DNA from: Calothrix sp. PCC 7716 | GTDB taxonomy: Bacteria; Cyanobacteriota; Cyanobacteriia; Cyanobacteriales; Nostocaceae | Direction: 5' to 3' | DNA: 64,000 nt | NCBI RefSeq assembly: GCF_019977735.1 | Contig: NZ_AP025018.1 | Location: 5,398,580 to 5,462,579, forward strand | Part shown: positions 44,064 to 54,324 of the stretch, in pieces | Layout of the letters: every line of letters begins with the position of its first letter | Numbering within the stretch: the stretch's first letter is position 1 | The notes under the pieces: generated by a model | What the model was told of the DNA's origin: nothing | The model's input: only the letters and a program-made list of their open reading frames with translations | Database searches by the model: none | Program-made: the position numbers and the translations under genes

Positions 44064-45896
44064 TTAAAATTGATAACGAATTTCTCCTTTTACAGTATTA
44101 TCACTGAAATCGCTTTGCCCAATTACGGCTTCATAATCTATTGCCCCAGCAACGTTGCGCGAAAATAGAACTTTTACTCCCGCACCTAATCTAAAACGGT
44201 CGCGGTCTGGTTCTAGGGTTTGCGAACGCATGGGAATACCAGGTTGAGATAAAAGTTCTGAGGTGATAGTACGATTATCATTACCAAACTCGTGTTCGTA
44301 ACTCGCACGCACATTTGGGATGACTTTACTATCTTTACCTGCATCTATACTAATTGAAGCTTGGGCGCCAACACTCATTACAAACGAGTCAACTTGTTGG
44401 TCGCTAACTCTCATATTTAAACTATCGGCGCCTTTTTCAGTATAGCTATCTATGCTAACGCGGTTATAACGTAAACCAAGAGTAGGGCCATAAGCAACAT
44501 TTTGTGATTTTGCAACGTAACCACCGTTTACATTTACATTAAACTGACTTCCATTAGGTTTACCGACAGCAGTACGACTATCAAAATTAGTTGTGCGCTT
44601 AATATCATAGTCATTATCGCCATATCCCAAAACGCCATTAACGTAGAAACTATCTCCCACGTAATTACTGTAAAGTGATATAGAATAACCATCAACACCA
44701 ATATTACCTCGGGTTTGCTTCAAATCTGTGTCATTGTTTGCGTAACCCAAAGCTAAACCAACAGCCAAATTATCTGCAACACGATAATCAACACCAGCAG
44801 TCACACCTGAAGTAGTAAAGTCATAACCTGGATATTTGCTGGTTGTTTCTCTATCTCCAAAATTAATATCACCGTTAATAAAAGCTCCTACACGGTTTGT
44901 ATCACCAGGTGTTGTAGGAGTAGTGCTTAAAGCTAGCAAACGCGCGTCGATAAGTTGTGTTTGTCTTTTAGCAAAATTTAAACCAACTTCACCTTGAGGT
45001 ACAAAGGTCTTAGGAGCATTGATAACAGAAGCAGCATATTGTGCAATTAATTCATGTCCACGAGTAGTTGGGTGAACTTCATCCCAAAATAAATATTGAT
45101 TTGGATTTGAGCATAATGTACCCGCAACTCGATTAAAGCAAGGTTCAGAAACATTCGTAACCCCAAATCTATCTGGCTTTGCCGTTACTTCTGTAAATAC
45201 AGCATTAACATCCAAGGGAATAATATTAACGTCTTTACGACTTCTAGCTATTGCACCCAGTGCAATATTCAAATTTCGATTATGCTCAAGAGTTAAATTA
45301 GTGCTGACAGTGGCAGTCCCTAACGCTTGCTCTTGGGGTGTACTACCTAATGTCGGCAAATTCGACACTACTATATTACGGGCGCCTTTATCAATTAAAG
45401 TATTGACGGCAGTCGATATATTATTTACTACTGGTTGCGAACTAGTAGCCCGTAATATTAGCGGTCGCACTAAGTAATCATTGGCACCAACTGATATGGC
45501 ATATAACGCATTCGGGTCAAGAGGTGTTTGTGATGTAAATTGGTTAAACTGAGTGTTGATTTGAAACGGTAACGATGGTAACTGGGCGCCGAGCAAACCA
45601 CTCAAAGTATTTACATTCCCAGAAGACGAACCACCAACAGCAAAGTTAACACTTGCGGCAGGAACGATTTGAAGGGAAGAACCCAAAATCTCTGACCACA
45701 CAGGGCCATTAGAGAAACGTCCTTGAAAATATGGCGGACTAGTAGGAAATTGATTTCCTGTCAGACGAAATAAATTGCCGTTATCAACTAAACTGTCACC
45801 AAAAATAAAATATTGATTGAACTGCTGCGCGAAAGCTTTTATCGGTGATAATACTGAAGCGCTTAACAATAAAGCAGTAATGAATATCTTTCTCAT
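44064..45896 (-). CDS. autotransporter GDSL-type esterase/lipase
   Basis: 610 residues. Signal peptide, cleavage near AFA-QQF. SGNH hydrolase domain (~25-290): FIFGDSLVDNG with nucleophile Ser35, a GxND-type SVGANDYLV, and DEVHPTTRGHELIA with the catalytic Asp/His (~272-275). Linker, then an autotransporter beta-barrel (~345-610) with alternating hydrophobic strands (GVTAGVDYRVADNLAVGLAL) and a terminal Phe in GEIRYQF. Family knowledge: EstA-like proteins display a serine esterase on the outer membrane. Complete. Confidence 0.92.
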   Translation of the reverse strand: MRKIFITALLLSASVLSPIKAFAQQFNQYFIFGDSLVDNGNLFRLTGNQFPTSPPYFQGRFSNGPVWSEILGSSLQIVPAASVNFAVGGSSSGNVNTLSGLLGAQLPSLPFQINTQFNQFTSQTPLDPNALYAISVGANDYLVRPLILRATSSQPVVNNISTAVNTLIDKGARNIVVSNLPTLGSTPQEQALGTATVSTNLTLEHNRNLNIALGAIARSRKDVNIIPLDVNAVFTEVTAKPDRFGVTNVSEPCFNRVAGTLCSNPNQYLFWDEVHPTTRGHELIAQYAASVINAPKTFVPQGEVGLNFAKRQTQLIDARLLALSTTPTTPGDTNRVGAFINGDINFGDRETTSKYPGYDFTTSGVTAGVDYRVADNLAVGLALGYANNDTDLKQTRGNIGVDGYSISLYSNYVGDSFYVNGVLGYGDNDYDIKRTTNFDSRTAVGKPNGSQFNVNVNGGYVAKSQNVAYGPTLGLRYNRVSIDSYTEKGADSLNMRVSDQQVDSFVMSVGAQASISIDAGKDSKVIPNVRASYEHEFGNDNRTITSELLSQPGIPMRSQTLEPDRDRFRLGAGVKVLFSRNVAGAIDYEAVIGQSDFSDNTVKGEIRYQF

Positions 45897-46157
45897 TGCT
45901 ATTACTTAGTCTTTTATTTATCTTGTGTTAAAAAATACCAGCTTAATGTATAGCACACAAGTGTTTATAATTACACTCTGCTGCCACTACTTAAGTATTT
46001 AATAAAGATTTGATGTTGATTTAACTTGTCTTCAGGAAAATTACCAATTTTATTATTAAGTTTTGTAAATATATCCCTAGCTAGATACGGAAAATTACTG
46101 AATTAGGTAGTAGTTGGGTAATAGGACTTTCAAAACTCTACAAATTACCCAACGCGC
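45897..46157. other. divergent promoter region
   Basis: 260 bases between the esterase and the 46158 gene; AT-rich, no element singled out. Confidence 0.35.
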
Positions 46158-46736
46158 ATGAAAACGAGTCTTGTCAAAATAATTACAATATTATCGATAT
46201 CGTTGGGAGGAATCGGGATAGTGGGAGGAGGATTTTTTCTCTCGCGCGCGCTTGATAAAAGCCAGGAAAATCAAATAGTCGAAGACACAGGGCGTTACCG
46301 AGAAGTACGAACTAAATTATGGTTAGATAAATCACAAATAAAGCATTTTCCTACTGAAATACCAGTTGATGCTACAGGTGTTCGCTTCGTTTACTCACCT
46401 GGTTACATGCAGGGTGGTAACATTTTACAATTACGAATGAAACAGCCACAATCTAAAATAGCCACTTTAGTAACACAATATCGTCAAGCAGCCAAATATA
46501 AATTCAGAGGTGGTGACACAAACGAGCATATCAACAAACCCAACGGTGTCCCCACAACATTCTTCCATACCAGTGATGACACCACCGATAAATCATTTCC
46601 ATTTAACTACGAAATCTTGGTATTAGGCGCCGACGATAAAGGCAGCAAAGATTTTCAATGGAATCACGGTGACAGTTACGGTGTCGCAATAAACCCCCAA
46701 GCATCAGAAATAATATATTGGGCAGAAGCATGGTAA
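46158..46736 (+). CDS. membrane-anchored hypothetical protein
   Basis: 192 residues with one N-terminal TM helix (IITILSISLGGIGIVGGGFF) and a soluble domain outside (~35-192). Contains WLDKSQIKHFPTEIP, RFVYSPGYMQGGNILQLRMK and a C-terminal YGVAINPQASEIIYWAEAW. No family recognised; cyanobacterial in style. Stands alone. Confidence 0.6.
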   Translation: MKTSLVKIITILSISLGGIGIVGGGFFLSRALDKSQENQIVEDTGRYREVRTKLWLDKSQIKHFPTEIPVDATGVRFVYSPGYMQGGNILQLRMKQPQSKIATLVTQYRQAAKYKFRGGDTNEHINKPNGVPTTFFHTSDDTTDKSFPFNYEILVLGADDKGSKDFQWNHGDSYGVAINPQASEIIYWAEAW

Positions 46737-46755
46737 AGAGATTGGGGGATTGGTG

Positions 46756-46782
46756 ACGGGCAAGGATGCCCATCCCACAAGA
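46756..46782. repeat. GGGCAAGGATGCCC-family repeat
   Basis: acgggcaaggatgcccatcc then cacaaga, 20 bases after the preceding gene's stop. Confidence 0.75.
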
Positions 46783-46796
46783 ATAATTAGCCACAT

Positions 46797-46920
46797 ACTA
46801 TTGTCATGCCCAGGTAGAAGCATCTAAAAACATTAACACCCTATTGTCATGCCCAGGTAGAAGCATCTGAAAGCGTCAACATACTATTGTCATGCCCAGG
46901 TAGAAGCATCTAAAAATCTA
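46797..46920. repeat. 43-bp tandem repeat, three copies
   Basis: The unit carries tattgtcatgcccaggtaga and agcatct; three consecutive copies differ at a few positions. A local amplification of the TGTCATGCTGAG family. Confidence 0.9.
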
Positions 46921-46948
46921 AAATTACAGTCTTAACTCGCTTGAAGTA

Positions 46949-47284
46949 TCAAAGCGTACTAGCTTGTTCTGTAATAACTTGGTCTACCCTATTGCGAAAA
47001 TCAGGGTCAGAGTAATACCGCTTTGAATTTTCAATAACTAACTTGAGTATTAGCTCCCCGACTTGGTTAAGGTTAAACACCTTTAAAAGACGATTAAGAT
47101 TCTCTGGTTGAATATCCTTTAGCAATTGCCCAAAAGCAAAATTGAAGAAAGGAGCAGCAAAAATTTTAACTCCAGCAAAGTCTAGTTCTACAGGTCGGTC
47201 TGCCAACAATTCTGGATAAATAAGCTTATATACCATCCCAAACGTGAAAGGCAGATAGCCCCGAAGTACTCGTATTAATTCCAA
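46949..47284 (-). CDS. STAS-like DUF4325 protein
   Basis: 111 residues. ELDFAGVKIFAAPFFNFAFG matches the STAS-like DUF4325 core (DF.GV..I..SF.....G.L), followed by helices and ENSKRYYSDPDFRNRVDQVI. DUF4325 proteins are often paired with an ATP-binding partner gene; none is next to it. Role unknown. It lies directly left of the tnpB-type element. Confidence 0.6.
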   Translation of the reverse strand: MELIRVLRGYLPFTFGMVYKLIYPELLADRPVELDFAGVKIFAAPFFNFAFGQLLKDIQPENLNRLLKVFNLNQVGELILKLVIENSKRYYSDPDFRNRVDQVITEQASTL

Positions 47285-47601
47285 GAAGAATTAATACTTT
47301 GACGGTATTTATATCAGGGTGGAATGCCCTCCGGGTGCGTCAGTTTGTCTTCGACAATGAAAGGCGGGACGGAAGCCGACACCGCCAACTGACTTACCGC
47401 GAACCCGGTTTTAACCGGATTCGCTACTTTAACTTTCATTAATTTGAATGGTGCGGGTCATTTATATAGTTCATTGTGATTATTATGCCTATAGTTTCTG
47501 TCCATATATTTTTACAAATTTGTTGACATACAGATTTTATATAATCTAATATAATATAGTTGATAAAGAGAAGAAGTCAACGTTTTAGGAGGTGATTAGA
47601 T
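47285..47601. other. structured left part of tnpB element
   Basis: About 315 bases without a gene, but with hairpins: the arms gtcagtt and aactgac around 47339-47391, and gcgaacccggtt with aaccggattcgc at 47399-47424. Such structure fits the left end of an IS200/IS605-type element. A strong ribosome binding site (AGGAGGTGAT) precedes the tnpB start. Confidence 0.5.
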
Positions 47602-49262
47602 ATGGCGAAGAAAGAAAAAACGCCATCGTTTGTGACCGAGTTTGAGTTAATAGTTAATAGTCAGGCAGAAAAAGAGTTAGATGCAAGATTTCAAGCTGGC
47701 AGACAGCTATATAACGCAGTGCTTGGTGAGGCTGTGGTGCGAGTACAAAATGTACGCAACTCCGAGTCATATCAAGAAGCTAAAAAAATTAAAGTCAAAA
47801 CCGAGGATGATAAGAAGTTAAAGAATGAATTGTTTTCTCAAGCTAGAAAGCAAGCTCGTTTTTCTGACTTTGAACTACAGGACTTTGCTACATTAACTGC
47901 TAAGAATTCTAAGTGGATGTGGGAAAAGCTAGATAGTCACACAATCCAAAAAATTGGAACACGTGCGTTCAAAGCTGTTGAGAAAGTATTGTACGGTAAG
48001 GCGAGAAAAGTTAGATTTAAATTGTTTAGCTCTTTTCATTCAATAGAAGGTAAAACTAATACCCAAAGCATTAGATTCTTTGGCGGTACTGATTGCTGCG
48101 TACTCTGGGGTAAAGATTTAATCCTCCCTATTCGCTTTCCTAATAAATGGAATGAAGTGCTTGAATATGGGTATCGTGTACCAGTTAAATATTGCCGCCT
48201 TTTGTGGCGAGAAATAAATGGTAAACGTCGTTGGTATGTACAGCTTATTAATGAAGGTGTACCCTACAAAGAAACTCCAGCATATAAACTGCACAACAAA
48301 ATTAATTCTAATACTGGATTAGTCGGTATTGATTTAAATGTTAGTAACGTAGCTGTAGTTGGTGACAACAAAGCTGGTTTATTCCCATTTGCAGAAAATG
48401 TACCTACGTTTGAGCAAGAAATTAAACAAATGCAACGCAAGATGGAGCGGTCGCGCCGTGTGACCAATCCAGATAATTACGAACCGGACTTTGACAAAAA
48501 AGTTGGACGTAACAATAAGCGCAAAAAGGGTAAGGTCAAAAAAGGTTCTCGACGTTGGAAGCATTCGCTAGCATATAAAAAGTATGCACGTAAAAAACGT
48601 ACACTAGAAAGGCGTAAAGCTGCCTACAGTAAATCTCAAAACCGAGGTTTAGCAAATAAAATAGTTCGCGAATTTGGTAACAATATTAAAGCTGAAAAAG
48701 TTTCTGTAAGGGGCTGGCAGAAAAGATATGGTAAAGCGATATCTGCCAAGTCACCAAGTTTTTTTCAATCGGAATTATCTCGCAAGGCTGTTAGCGAAGC
48801 TTGCCGCAGGCGAAAGCGCTGGTGGGAAATTCACAACATTTTCTACTCGAAAAACTGCGTTATCTCAAACACATCTTGATGGAACTCGAATTAAGAAGTC
48901 GCTATCAGAAAGAGTTCATAAAGATGTGAGCGGTTTTGAAATGCAGCGTGACTTATTTTCTGCGTATTTGAGTAGATATATCAATGACGACGATGAACTT
49001 CAAGTGTCTCAAGCTCGTAGAGATTGGGAGAGGACGGAGCCGTTCTTAACACAGGCTTGGAGTGAGTATAAAACTGCAAGTGTAAGGACTAGTTCCAAAC
49101 CCGGTGGTGTCATTCCCCCCGCAGAGCAGAACTGTGTAAAGGCTAACCAGCAATGCCAGATAGCTTTGAATAAGGGCAAAAAGCGTTGAATGAGTGGTTC
49201 TGGATAACCAGGACTGCGGGTTAGCCCGAATCCCCGTCTATTTATAGCGGGGAGTCGGCTCA
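47320..49262 (+). mobile_element. IS200/IS605-group element carrying tnpB only
   Basis: A tnpB gene flanked by structured DNA, with no tnpA. The right end is marked by the hairpin ccccgtctatttatagcgggg (49232-49252) preceded by gaat, the pattern seen at right ends and the omega-RNA 3' part of cyanobacterial tnpB elements. The limits given are approximate (±30 bases on the left). Confidence 0.55.
47602..49189 (+). pseudogene. tnpB: tnpB (RuvC-like RNA-guided nuclease), disrupted by 22-bp insertion
   Basis: Frame 1 (47602-48879) carries GLVGIDLNVSNVAVVGD with the first RuvC Asp (~245), a Lys/Arg-rich helical insert (~290-345) and NNIKAEKVSVRGWQKRYG with the RuvC Glu (~364). After AVS the frame changes. 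Frame 2 continues AGGKFTTFSTRKTALSQTHL, DGTRIKKSLSERVHKDVSGF and EMQRDLFSAYL with the third Asp, ending at 49189. The 22 bases 48796-48817 (gaagcttgccgcaggcgaaa gc) are extra: without them AVS-AGGKF is continuous. The zinc-finger cysteines are absent from this branch. As it stands no full nuclease can be made. Confidence 0.85.
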
Positions 49263-49445
49263 ACTTTTGACCATCGGCAAGTGTAATACAGTTTTTGCCT
49301 ACTAGAGTTAGAATTTCGTGCCTCATATTATGTGTTTCTGTAGAAATTGAAGATGAAGGTTGATGTAGCAGAAGTTGCAACGCCTTCAGAGTGGTAGAAA
49401 CAATTTTAAAAGCTATACTCGTAAAGCACCACTGGGTATGAAATC

Positions 49446-52400
49446 ATGCCACGCATTTTCGACAACATCGACTTACAACTGCTTCCCACCTTACGAGACA
49501 CCCTCAAACTCTCGTACCGCGCGGATTTTTGCGTTGGCTACTTTAACCTTAGAGGATGGCGAAAACTGGATGATTTAATCGAGCAGTATATAGGTGGGGA
49601 AACTTCTTGTTGTCGTTTATTAGTAGGAATGCAAGGTTTACCCAGTGATGAGGTACATACAGCATTTACACTTGGTAGTGGTGAAGGGCGCCTTGATAAT
49701 AGCACCATAATTCGTTTCAAAAAGAAAATTGGGGCTGAGTTTAAAGACCAGCTTACTATTGGGGCGCCGACAAATGAGGATGAAGCGGGGTTACGTCGTT
49801 TAAGTCATCAACTCAAAACAAAGAAATTAGTTATCAAGCTGTTTTTAGCTCATCCCCTTCATGCAAAGTTATATCTCGTTCACCGCAATGACCCTAATAG
49901 TCCGATAGTTGGATTTTTGGGTAGTAGTAATTTAACTTTAGCTGGACTGAGAAAACAAGGAGAATTAAATGTAGATATTTTAGACCATGACGCTTGTAAT
50001 AAACTGCAAAATTGGTTTGATGACCGTTGGAAAGATTACGGTTGTATTGATATATCTAAAGAACTTGCCGAAATAATAGATAATAGTTGGGCAAGAGAAG
50101 AATTAATAGCCCCTTACCATATTTATTTAAAGATTGCTTATCACTTGTCACATGAAGCAATTGCTGGTTTATCAGAATTTAGAATACCTCGTGAGTTTAA
50201 TAATTTATTTGATTTTCAAAAAGCAGCAGTTCAACTAGCTGCGCGTCATGTTACTAGACGTGGTGGTGTGCTGGTAGGGGATGTTGTCGGGTTGGGAAAG
50301 ACTTTGGTGGGAACAGCGCTGGCTAAAATATTACAAGAAGATTGTTTTTTAGAAACGTTGATTATTTGCCCCAAAAATTTGGTATCAATGTGGCAAGAAT
50401 ATGTCGATAACTATCGGCTTTATGCCAAAGTTATATCAATGAGTAATGTTCAAAATCAACTCCCAGAACTACGCCGTTATCGGGTTGTATTAATAGACGA
50501 AAGTCATAATTTGCGTAACAGAGATGGAAAAAGATATAGAGCAATAGCAGAATATATCGGCGCCAACGAAAGCAAATGTATATTACTTTCAGCAACACCT
50601 TATAATAAAACTTATCTTGACCTTTCTGCCCAACTACGGCTATTTGTTCCCGAAGACCAAGATTTAGGTTTTAGACCAGAAGCTTTAATTAACGAACTGG
50701 GTGGTGGTTCATTAGGAGAGTTAGAATTTATTAGAAAGCATCAATGTTCTGTTAAATCTCTAGCTGCATTTGAAAAAAGTGAACATACCGACGACTGGCG
50801 AGAATTAATGAAACGTTACATGGTGCGGCGAACACGTTCATTTATTAAAGATAACTATGCTCACACAGATGATATAGGACGTAAATATTTAGAATTTGCT
50901 GACAAAACACGCTCATATTTCCCAGACCGTATACCTCGTACAATTAAATTTACTTTAGAAGCTAATAATGACTCTTATTCTCGCCTTTATTCTGAAGCCG
51001 TAGTAGAAGTAATTAACCAGTTAAATTTGCCGCGTTATGGACTAGGAAATTATGTAAACGTTAAACAAAAAACGCTTACGGATGCCGAACAACGTCAGCT
51101 TAATGGTTTATTTCGGGGTGGGCGCCGACTAATGGGTTTTTCGCGAACAAATTTATTTAAACGGTTAGAAAGTAGTGGTTTTGCTTTTATTCAATCAATT
51201 GAACGTCACATTTTACGGAATTTTATTTATTTATATGCCTTAGAAAACAACTTTGATATTCCTATTGGCGCCCAGGATGCTGATTTATTAGATACTCGTA
51301 ACAGCGATGAAGATTCAGATTCCATTGTAGCAAGTTTATTTGATACAGAAACAGAAGATGATACTGATGATTTATTACAAGAAGATGTAGAACCAGAAAC
51401 ATTAACAGAAAAAACATTCCGTAAAAAAGCTGAACTTATTTATCAAGAGTATGTGACACGCTATAAACGGCGCTTTAAATGGCTACGTTCAACACTATTT
51501 GATATTAAAAAGCTGAAAAAAGATTTACTCGCTGATGCAAAAGCTTTAATTAGCGTACTCCAAGAAATTGGAGAATGGCAACCAAACCAAGATGATAAAA
51601 TAGATGCTTTGGTCAAACTTGTAACTGAAACTTATCCAAACGAAAAAGTATTAATTTTTACGCAATTTGCCGACTCAGTACGCTACATAACAGATAATTT
51701 ACAAGCTAGAAATATTAATAACGTCGCAGGAGTGACAGGACAAGCAAAAGACCCTACAGAATTAACAGGAAAGTTTAGCCCAGTAAGTAATGGAAAACGA
51801 GATAAAGTATCATATAGTGACGAAATACGTATTTTAATAGCCACCGATGTTTTGAGTGAAGGTCATAATTTACAAGATTGTGCAATAATAGTAAATTGGG
51901 ACTTACCTTGGGCTATTATTAGGTTAATTCAAAGAGCAGGACGTGTTGACCGAATAGGACAAAATGCTGAAAAAATTATTTGTTATTCGTTTCTCCCAGC
52001 AGAAGGTGTAGAGCGCATTATTAATTTACGCTTAAGACTCAAGCAAAGATTACAAGAAAATGCCGAAGTTGTTGGAACGGATGAGACATTTTTTGAGGAT
52101 GACGAGACGCAGGTAATTCTAGATTTATATAATGAAAAATCTGGTATATTGGACGGTGAAGAGGATACAGAAGTAGATTTAACATCGGAAGCTTTTCAAA
52201 TTTGGAAAAAAGCTACTGATGAAAATCAAGCATTAAAGAAGTTAATCGAAGAAATGCCCAATGTCGTATACTCGACCCGCGCGCATACTCCTCAAACTGT
52301 CCAACCAGAGGGTGTGTTAATGTATATGAAGACTACTGAGGGTAATGACTCTTTAATATATATTGATAGAGAAGGCAATAGCGTTACTCAATCACAATTA

Positions 52401-52835
52401 GCTGTATTAAAAATGGCAGCTTGTGATGAATCTACACCTGCCATATCTAGAGATAAACAACATCACCAATTAGTTAAAATAGGCGCCGAACTTTTAGCAG
52501 AAGAAGAAAAAAACATGGGTGGTCAGTTAGGAAGACCATCAGGCGCCAGATTCCGTAGTTACGAGCGATTGAAAAGTTACGCCCAAGAAATGAAGGGCAC
52601 TTTATTTGTCACCGAAGAACTACTAAAAGCCATAGACGACATATACCGCTACCCACTAAGACAATCTGCAATTGATACATTAAACCGACAACTAAGAAGC
52701 GGCATTAGTAATCAACAACTAGCAGAGTTAGTGGTAGCATTACGGATGGATGACCGTTTGTGCATCGTCAGCGAAGAAATAGAAAAGCGTGAACCTCAAA
52801 TTATTTGTTCGCTAGGATTATTTGAGCAAAAGTGA
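49446..52835 (+). CDS. PLD-nuclease/SNF2 helicase fusion protein
   Basis: 1129 residues. N-terminal phospholipase-D-like nuclease domain (~1-210) with the HxK motif HAKLYLVH (~138) and GFLGSSNLTLAGL. Superfamily-2 helicase: motif I LVGDVVGLGKT (~277-287), motif II LIDESHNLRN (~352), motif III LLSATPYNK, and C-terminal motifs KVLIFTQFADSVRYI, IATDVLSEGHNLQ and QRAGRVDRIGQ (~831). An acidic insert (~615-660) and a long C-terminal region follow. Such helicases act with methylases in defence systems. First gene of the 49.4-58.9 kb plus-strand cluster. An alternate ATG lies six bases upstream in another frame. Confidence 0.88.
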   Translation: MPRIFDNIDLQLLPTLRDTLKLSYRADFCVGYFNLRGWRKLDDLIEQYIGGETSCCRLLVGMQGLPSDEVHTAFTLGSGEGRLDNSTIIRFKKKIGAEFKDQLTIGAPTNEDEAGLRRLSHQLKTKKLVIKLFLAHPLHAKLYLVHRNDPNSPIVGFLGSSNLTLAGLRKQGELNVDILDHDACNKLQNWFDDRWKDYGCIDISKELAEIIDNSWAREELIAPYHIYLKIAYHLSHEAIAGLSEFRIPREFNNLFDFQKAAVQLAARHVTRRGGVLVGDVVGLGKTLVGTALAKILQEDCFLETLIICPKNLVSMWQEYVDNYRLYAKVISMSNVQNQLPELRRYRVVLIDESHNLRNRDGKRYRAIAEYIGANESKCILLSATPYNKTYLDLSAQLRLFVPEDQDLGFRPEALINELGGGSLGELEFIRKHQCSVKSLAAFEKSEHTDDWRELMKRYMVRRTRSFIKDNYAHTDDIGRKYLEFADKTRSYFPDRIPRTIKFTLEANNDSYSRLYSEAVVEVINQLNLPRYGLGNYVNVKQKTLTDAEQRQLNGLFRGGRRLMGFSRTNLFKRLESSGFAFIQSIERHILRNFIYLYALENNFDIPIGAQDADLLDTRNSDEDSDSIVASLFDTETEDDTDDLLQEDVEPETLTEKTFRKKAELIYQEYVTRYKRRFKWLRSTLFDIKKLKKDLLADAKALISVLQEIGEWQPNQDDKIDALVKLVTETYPNEKVLIFTQFADSVRYITDNLQARNINNVAGVTGQAKDPTELTGKFSPVSNGKRDKVSYSDEIRILIATDVLSEGHNLQDCAIIVNWDLPWAIIRLIQRAGRVDRIGQNAEKIICYSFLPAEGVERIINLRLRLKQRLQENAEVVGTDETFFEDDETQVILDLYNEKSGILDGEEDTEVDLTSEAFQIWKKATDENQALKKLIEEMPNVVYSTRAHTPQTVQPEGVLMYMKTTEGNDSLIYIDREGNSVTQSQLAVLKMAACDESTPAISRDKQHHQLVKIGAELLAEEEKNMGGQLGRPSGARFRSYERLKSYAQEMKGTLFVTEELLKAIDDIYRYPLRQSAIDTLNRQLRSGISNQQLAELVVALRMDDRLCIVSEEIEKREPQIICSLGLFEQK

Positions 52836-52858
52836 TGCTATAAGTAAGTATAATAAAT

Positions 52859-52888
52859 TGTCATGCTGAACGCAGTGAAGCATCTGTT
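52859..52888. repeat. TGTCATGCTGA...GAAGCATCT dispersed repeat
   Basis: tgtcatgctgaacgcagtga then agcatct, between the helicase and nuclease genes. Confidence 0.65.
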
Positions 52889-52951
52889 AAAAATATATTC
52901 TTTATTATAATATCATTATACCAACAAGAATTATTTACATGGTTTGAGGTA

Positions 52952-53998
52952 ATGGCATTCTCACCGCTAGATGGTTATGATGACTTTTTACGCGAGTTAA
53001 AAGAACGTGTTCGCGGCGCCCAGATAAAAGCAGCGTTATCTGTTAACCGTGAGTTAGTGTTACTTTACTGGCACATTGGACGGGAAATATTAGCACGGCA
53101 GCAACAGCAAGGATGGGGTACGAAAGTCATCGAACGCCTTGCTAAAGATTTAAAGGCAGCTTTCCCAGACATGAAGGGATTTTCAGCACGTAATCTTAAA
53201 TATATGCGGGCTTTCGTTGAAGCTTACCCAGATGAATTATTTGTGCAGCAGGCTGCTGCACAAATTCCTTGGTTTCATAATTGTGTAATTTTGGATAAAA
53301 TTAAAAACAATCTTGAGCGTGAATGGTACATCAAAAAAGCAGTAGAATATGGCTGGAGTAGAAATATTTTAACTCTACAGATTAAAAGCAATCTTTATAA
53401 CCGCCAAGGTAAAGCCATTAACAACTTTGACATTACATTAACACCTCCTCAATCAGACCTTGCAAGAGAAACTTTAAAAGACCCTTATATATTTGACTTT
53501 TTAAGTTTAGGCGAAGAAGCTCTGGAAAGAGAACTTGAAAAAGAGCTTATTAAACACATCAGTAAATTTCTTTTAGAATTAGGTGTTGGGTTTGCTTTTG
53601 TTGGGCAGCAGTACCCATTAAAAGTAGGTGAGGAAGAATTTTATTTAGACTTACTTTTTTATCATACAAAATTACATTGTTTTGTGGTTATTGAGCTTAA
53701 AACAGGTAAATTTAAACCTGAATATACAGGCAAGATTAATTTTTATCTTTCTGCTGTTGATGATTTGCTCAAGTCTCCTCAAGATAACCCATCTATTGGT
53801 TTAATTTTATGTGCAAGTAAAGATAATGTAATTGCTGAGTACGCTTTACGGGATGTGAATAAACCTATTGGTATTGCTGAATGGCAAGCTGAACTTACGC
53901 GCGTCTTACCAAAAGAGTTACAAGCAAAATTACCTACAATCGAACAGTTGGAAGCAGAGTTAGAAGAGGTTTCGATAGAAACTGAAGATGAAGCTTAA
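52952..53998 (+). CDS. YhcG-type PD-(D/E)XK nuclease (DUF1016)
   Basis: 348 residues. N-terminal DUF1016_N helical domain (~10-160: VNRELVLLYWHIGREILARQ, GFSARNLKYMRAFVEAYP). C-terminal nuclease domain with GQQYPLKVGEEEFYLDLLFY (catalytic Asp ~232) and VVIELKTGKFKPEY (Glu-x-Lys ~248-250). YhcG family proteins are DNA endonucleases often found as accessory genes in restriction loci, as here. A perfect 12-bp palindrome (53239-53265) is read in frame as FVQQAAAQ. Confidence 0.9.
   Translation: MAFSPLDGYDDFLRELKERVRGAQIKAALSVNRELVLLYWHIGREILARQQQQGWGTKVIERLAKDLKAAFPDMKGFSARNLKYMRAFVEAYPDELFVQQAAAQIPWFHNCVILDKIKNNLEREWYIKKAVEYGWSRNILTLQIKSNLYNRQGKAINNFDITLTPPQSDLARETLKDPYIFDFLSLGEEALERELEKELIKHISKFLLELGVGFAFVGQQYPLKVGEEEFYLDLLFYHTKLHCFVVIELKTGKFKPEYTGKINFYLSAVDDLLKSPQDNPSIGLILCASKDNVIAEYALRDVNKPIGIAEWQAELTRVLPKELQAKLPTIEQLEAELEEVSIETEDEA
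53239..53265. repeat. 12-bp stem palindrome inside the nuclease gene
   Basis: atttgtgcagca-ggc-tgctgcacaaat is a perfect inverted repeat, in frame. A half copy (gcaagctgctgcacaaattt) occurs at ~60652-60672. Confidence 0.75.
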
Positions 53999-54042
53999 CA
54001 AAATTACTGTCATATTGTGTAATTTAGTTTAGCAATGTTCAC

Positions 54043-54324
54043 CTATTGAATTTCTCCTTCTTCGCTTTTCTGCAAAATTATATCCACTTTATTTTCTATC
54101 GAATTAAGTTTTCTCAAAACAGTTAGACGGTCGCTATCGAGAGATGCTAACAAGTTAGCAATATCTTCTTGTACATTAATCAATCTTTCAACTCCGTCTT
54201 CAAGCCGAATCATACAGTAGCGGAGTTCTTGACGTTCTAACCTTGCTTCTACCATTGAATCAAGCATTTCTTGAGCAGTTCGAGCGTTATTTTCAATTAA
54301 TAGCTTAAGTTCTTCGTCTGTCAT
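54043..54324 (-). CDS. small coiled-coil hypothetical protein
   Basis: 93 residues, helical throughout, with heptad-like Leu/Ile spacing (ENNARTAQEMLDSMVEARLE, LTVLRKLNSIENKVDIILQK). Opposite strand to the defence-type cluster that surrounds it. Members of this kind are common, unnamed cyanobacterial proteins. No function can be given. Confidence 0.6.
   Translation of the reverse strand: MTDEELKLLIENNARTAQEMLDSMVEARLERQELRYCMIRLEDGVERLINVQEDIANLLASLDSDRLTVLRKLNSIENKVDIILQKSEEGEIQ

Noticed and set aside
43816-44067. 83-codon plus-strand frame
   Set aside because: It is opposite the aspartic-protease fragment, whose minus-strand reading gives a recognisable family signature.
47522-47550. TTGACA/TATAAT promoter before tnpB
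   Set aside because: TTGACA is present but the TATAAT matches are 11 or 21 bases away, not about 17; left uncalled.
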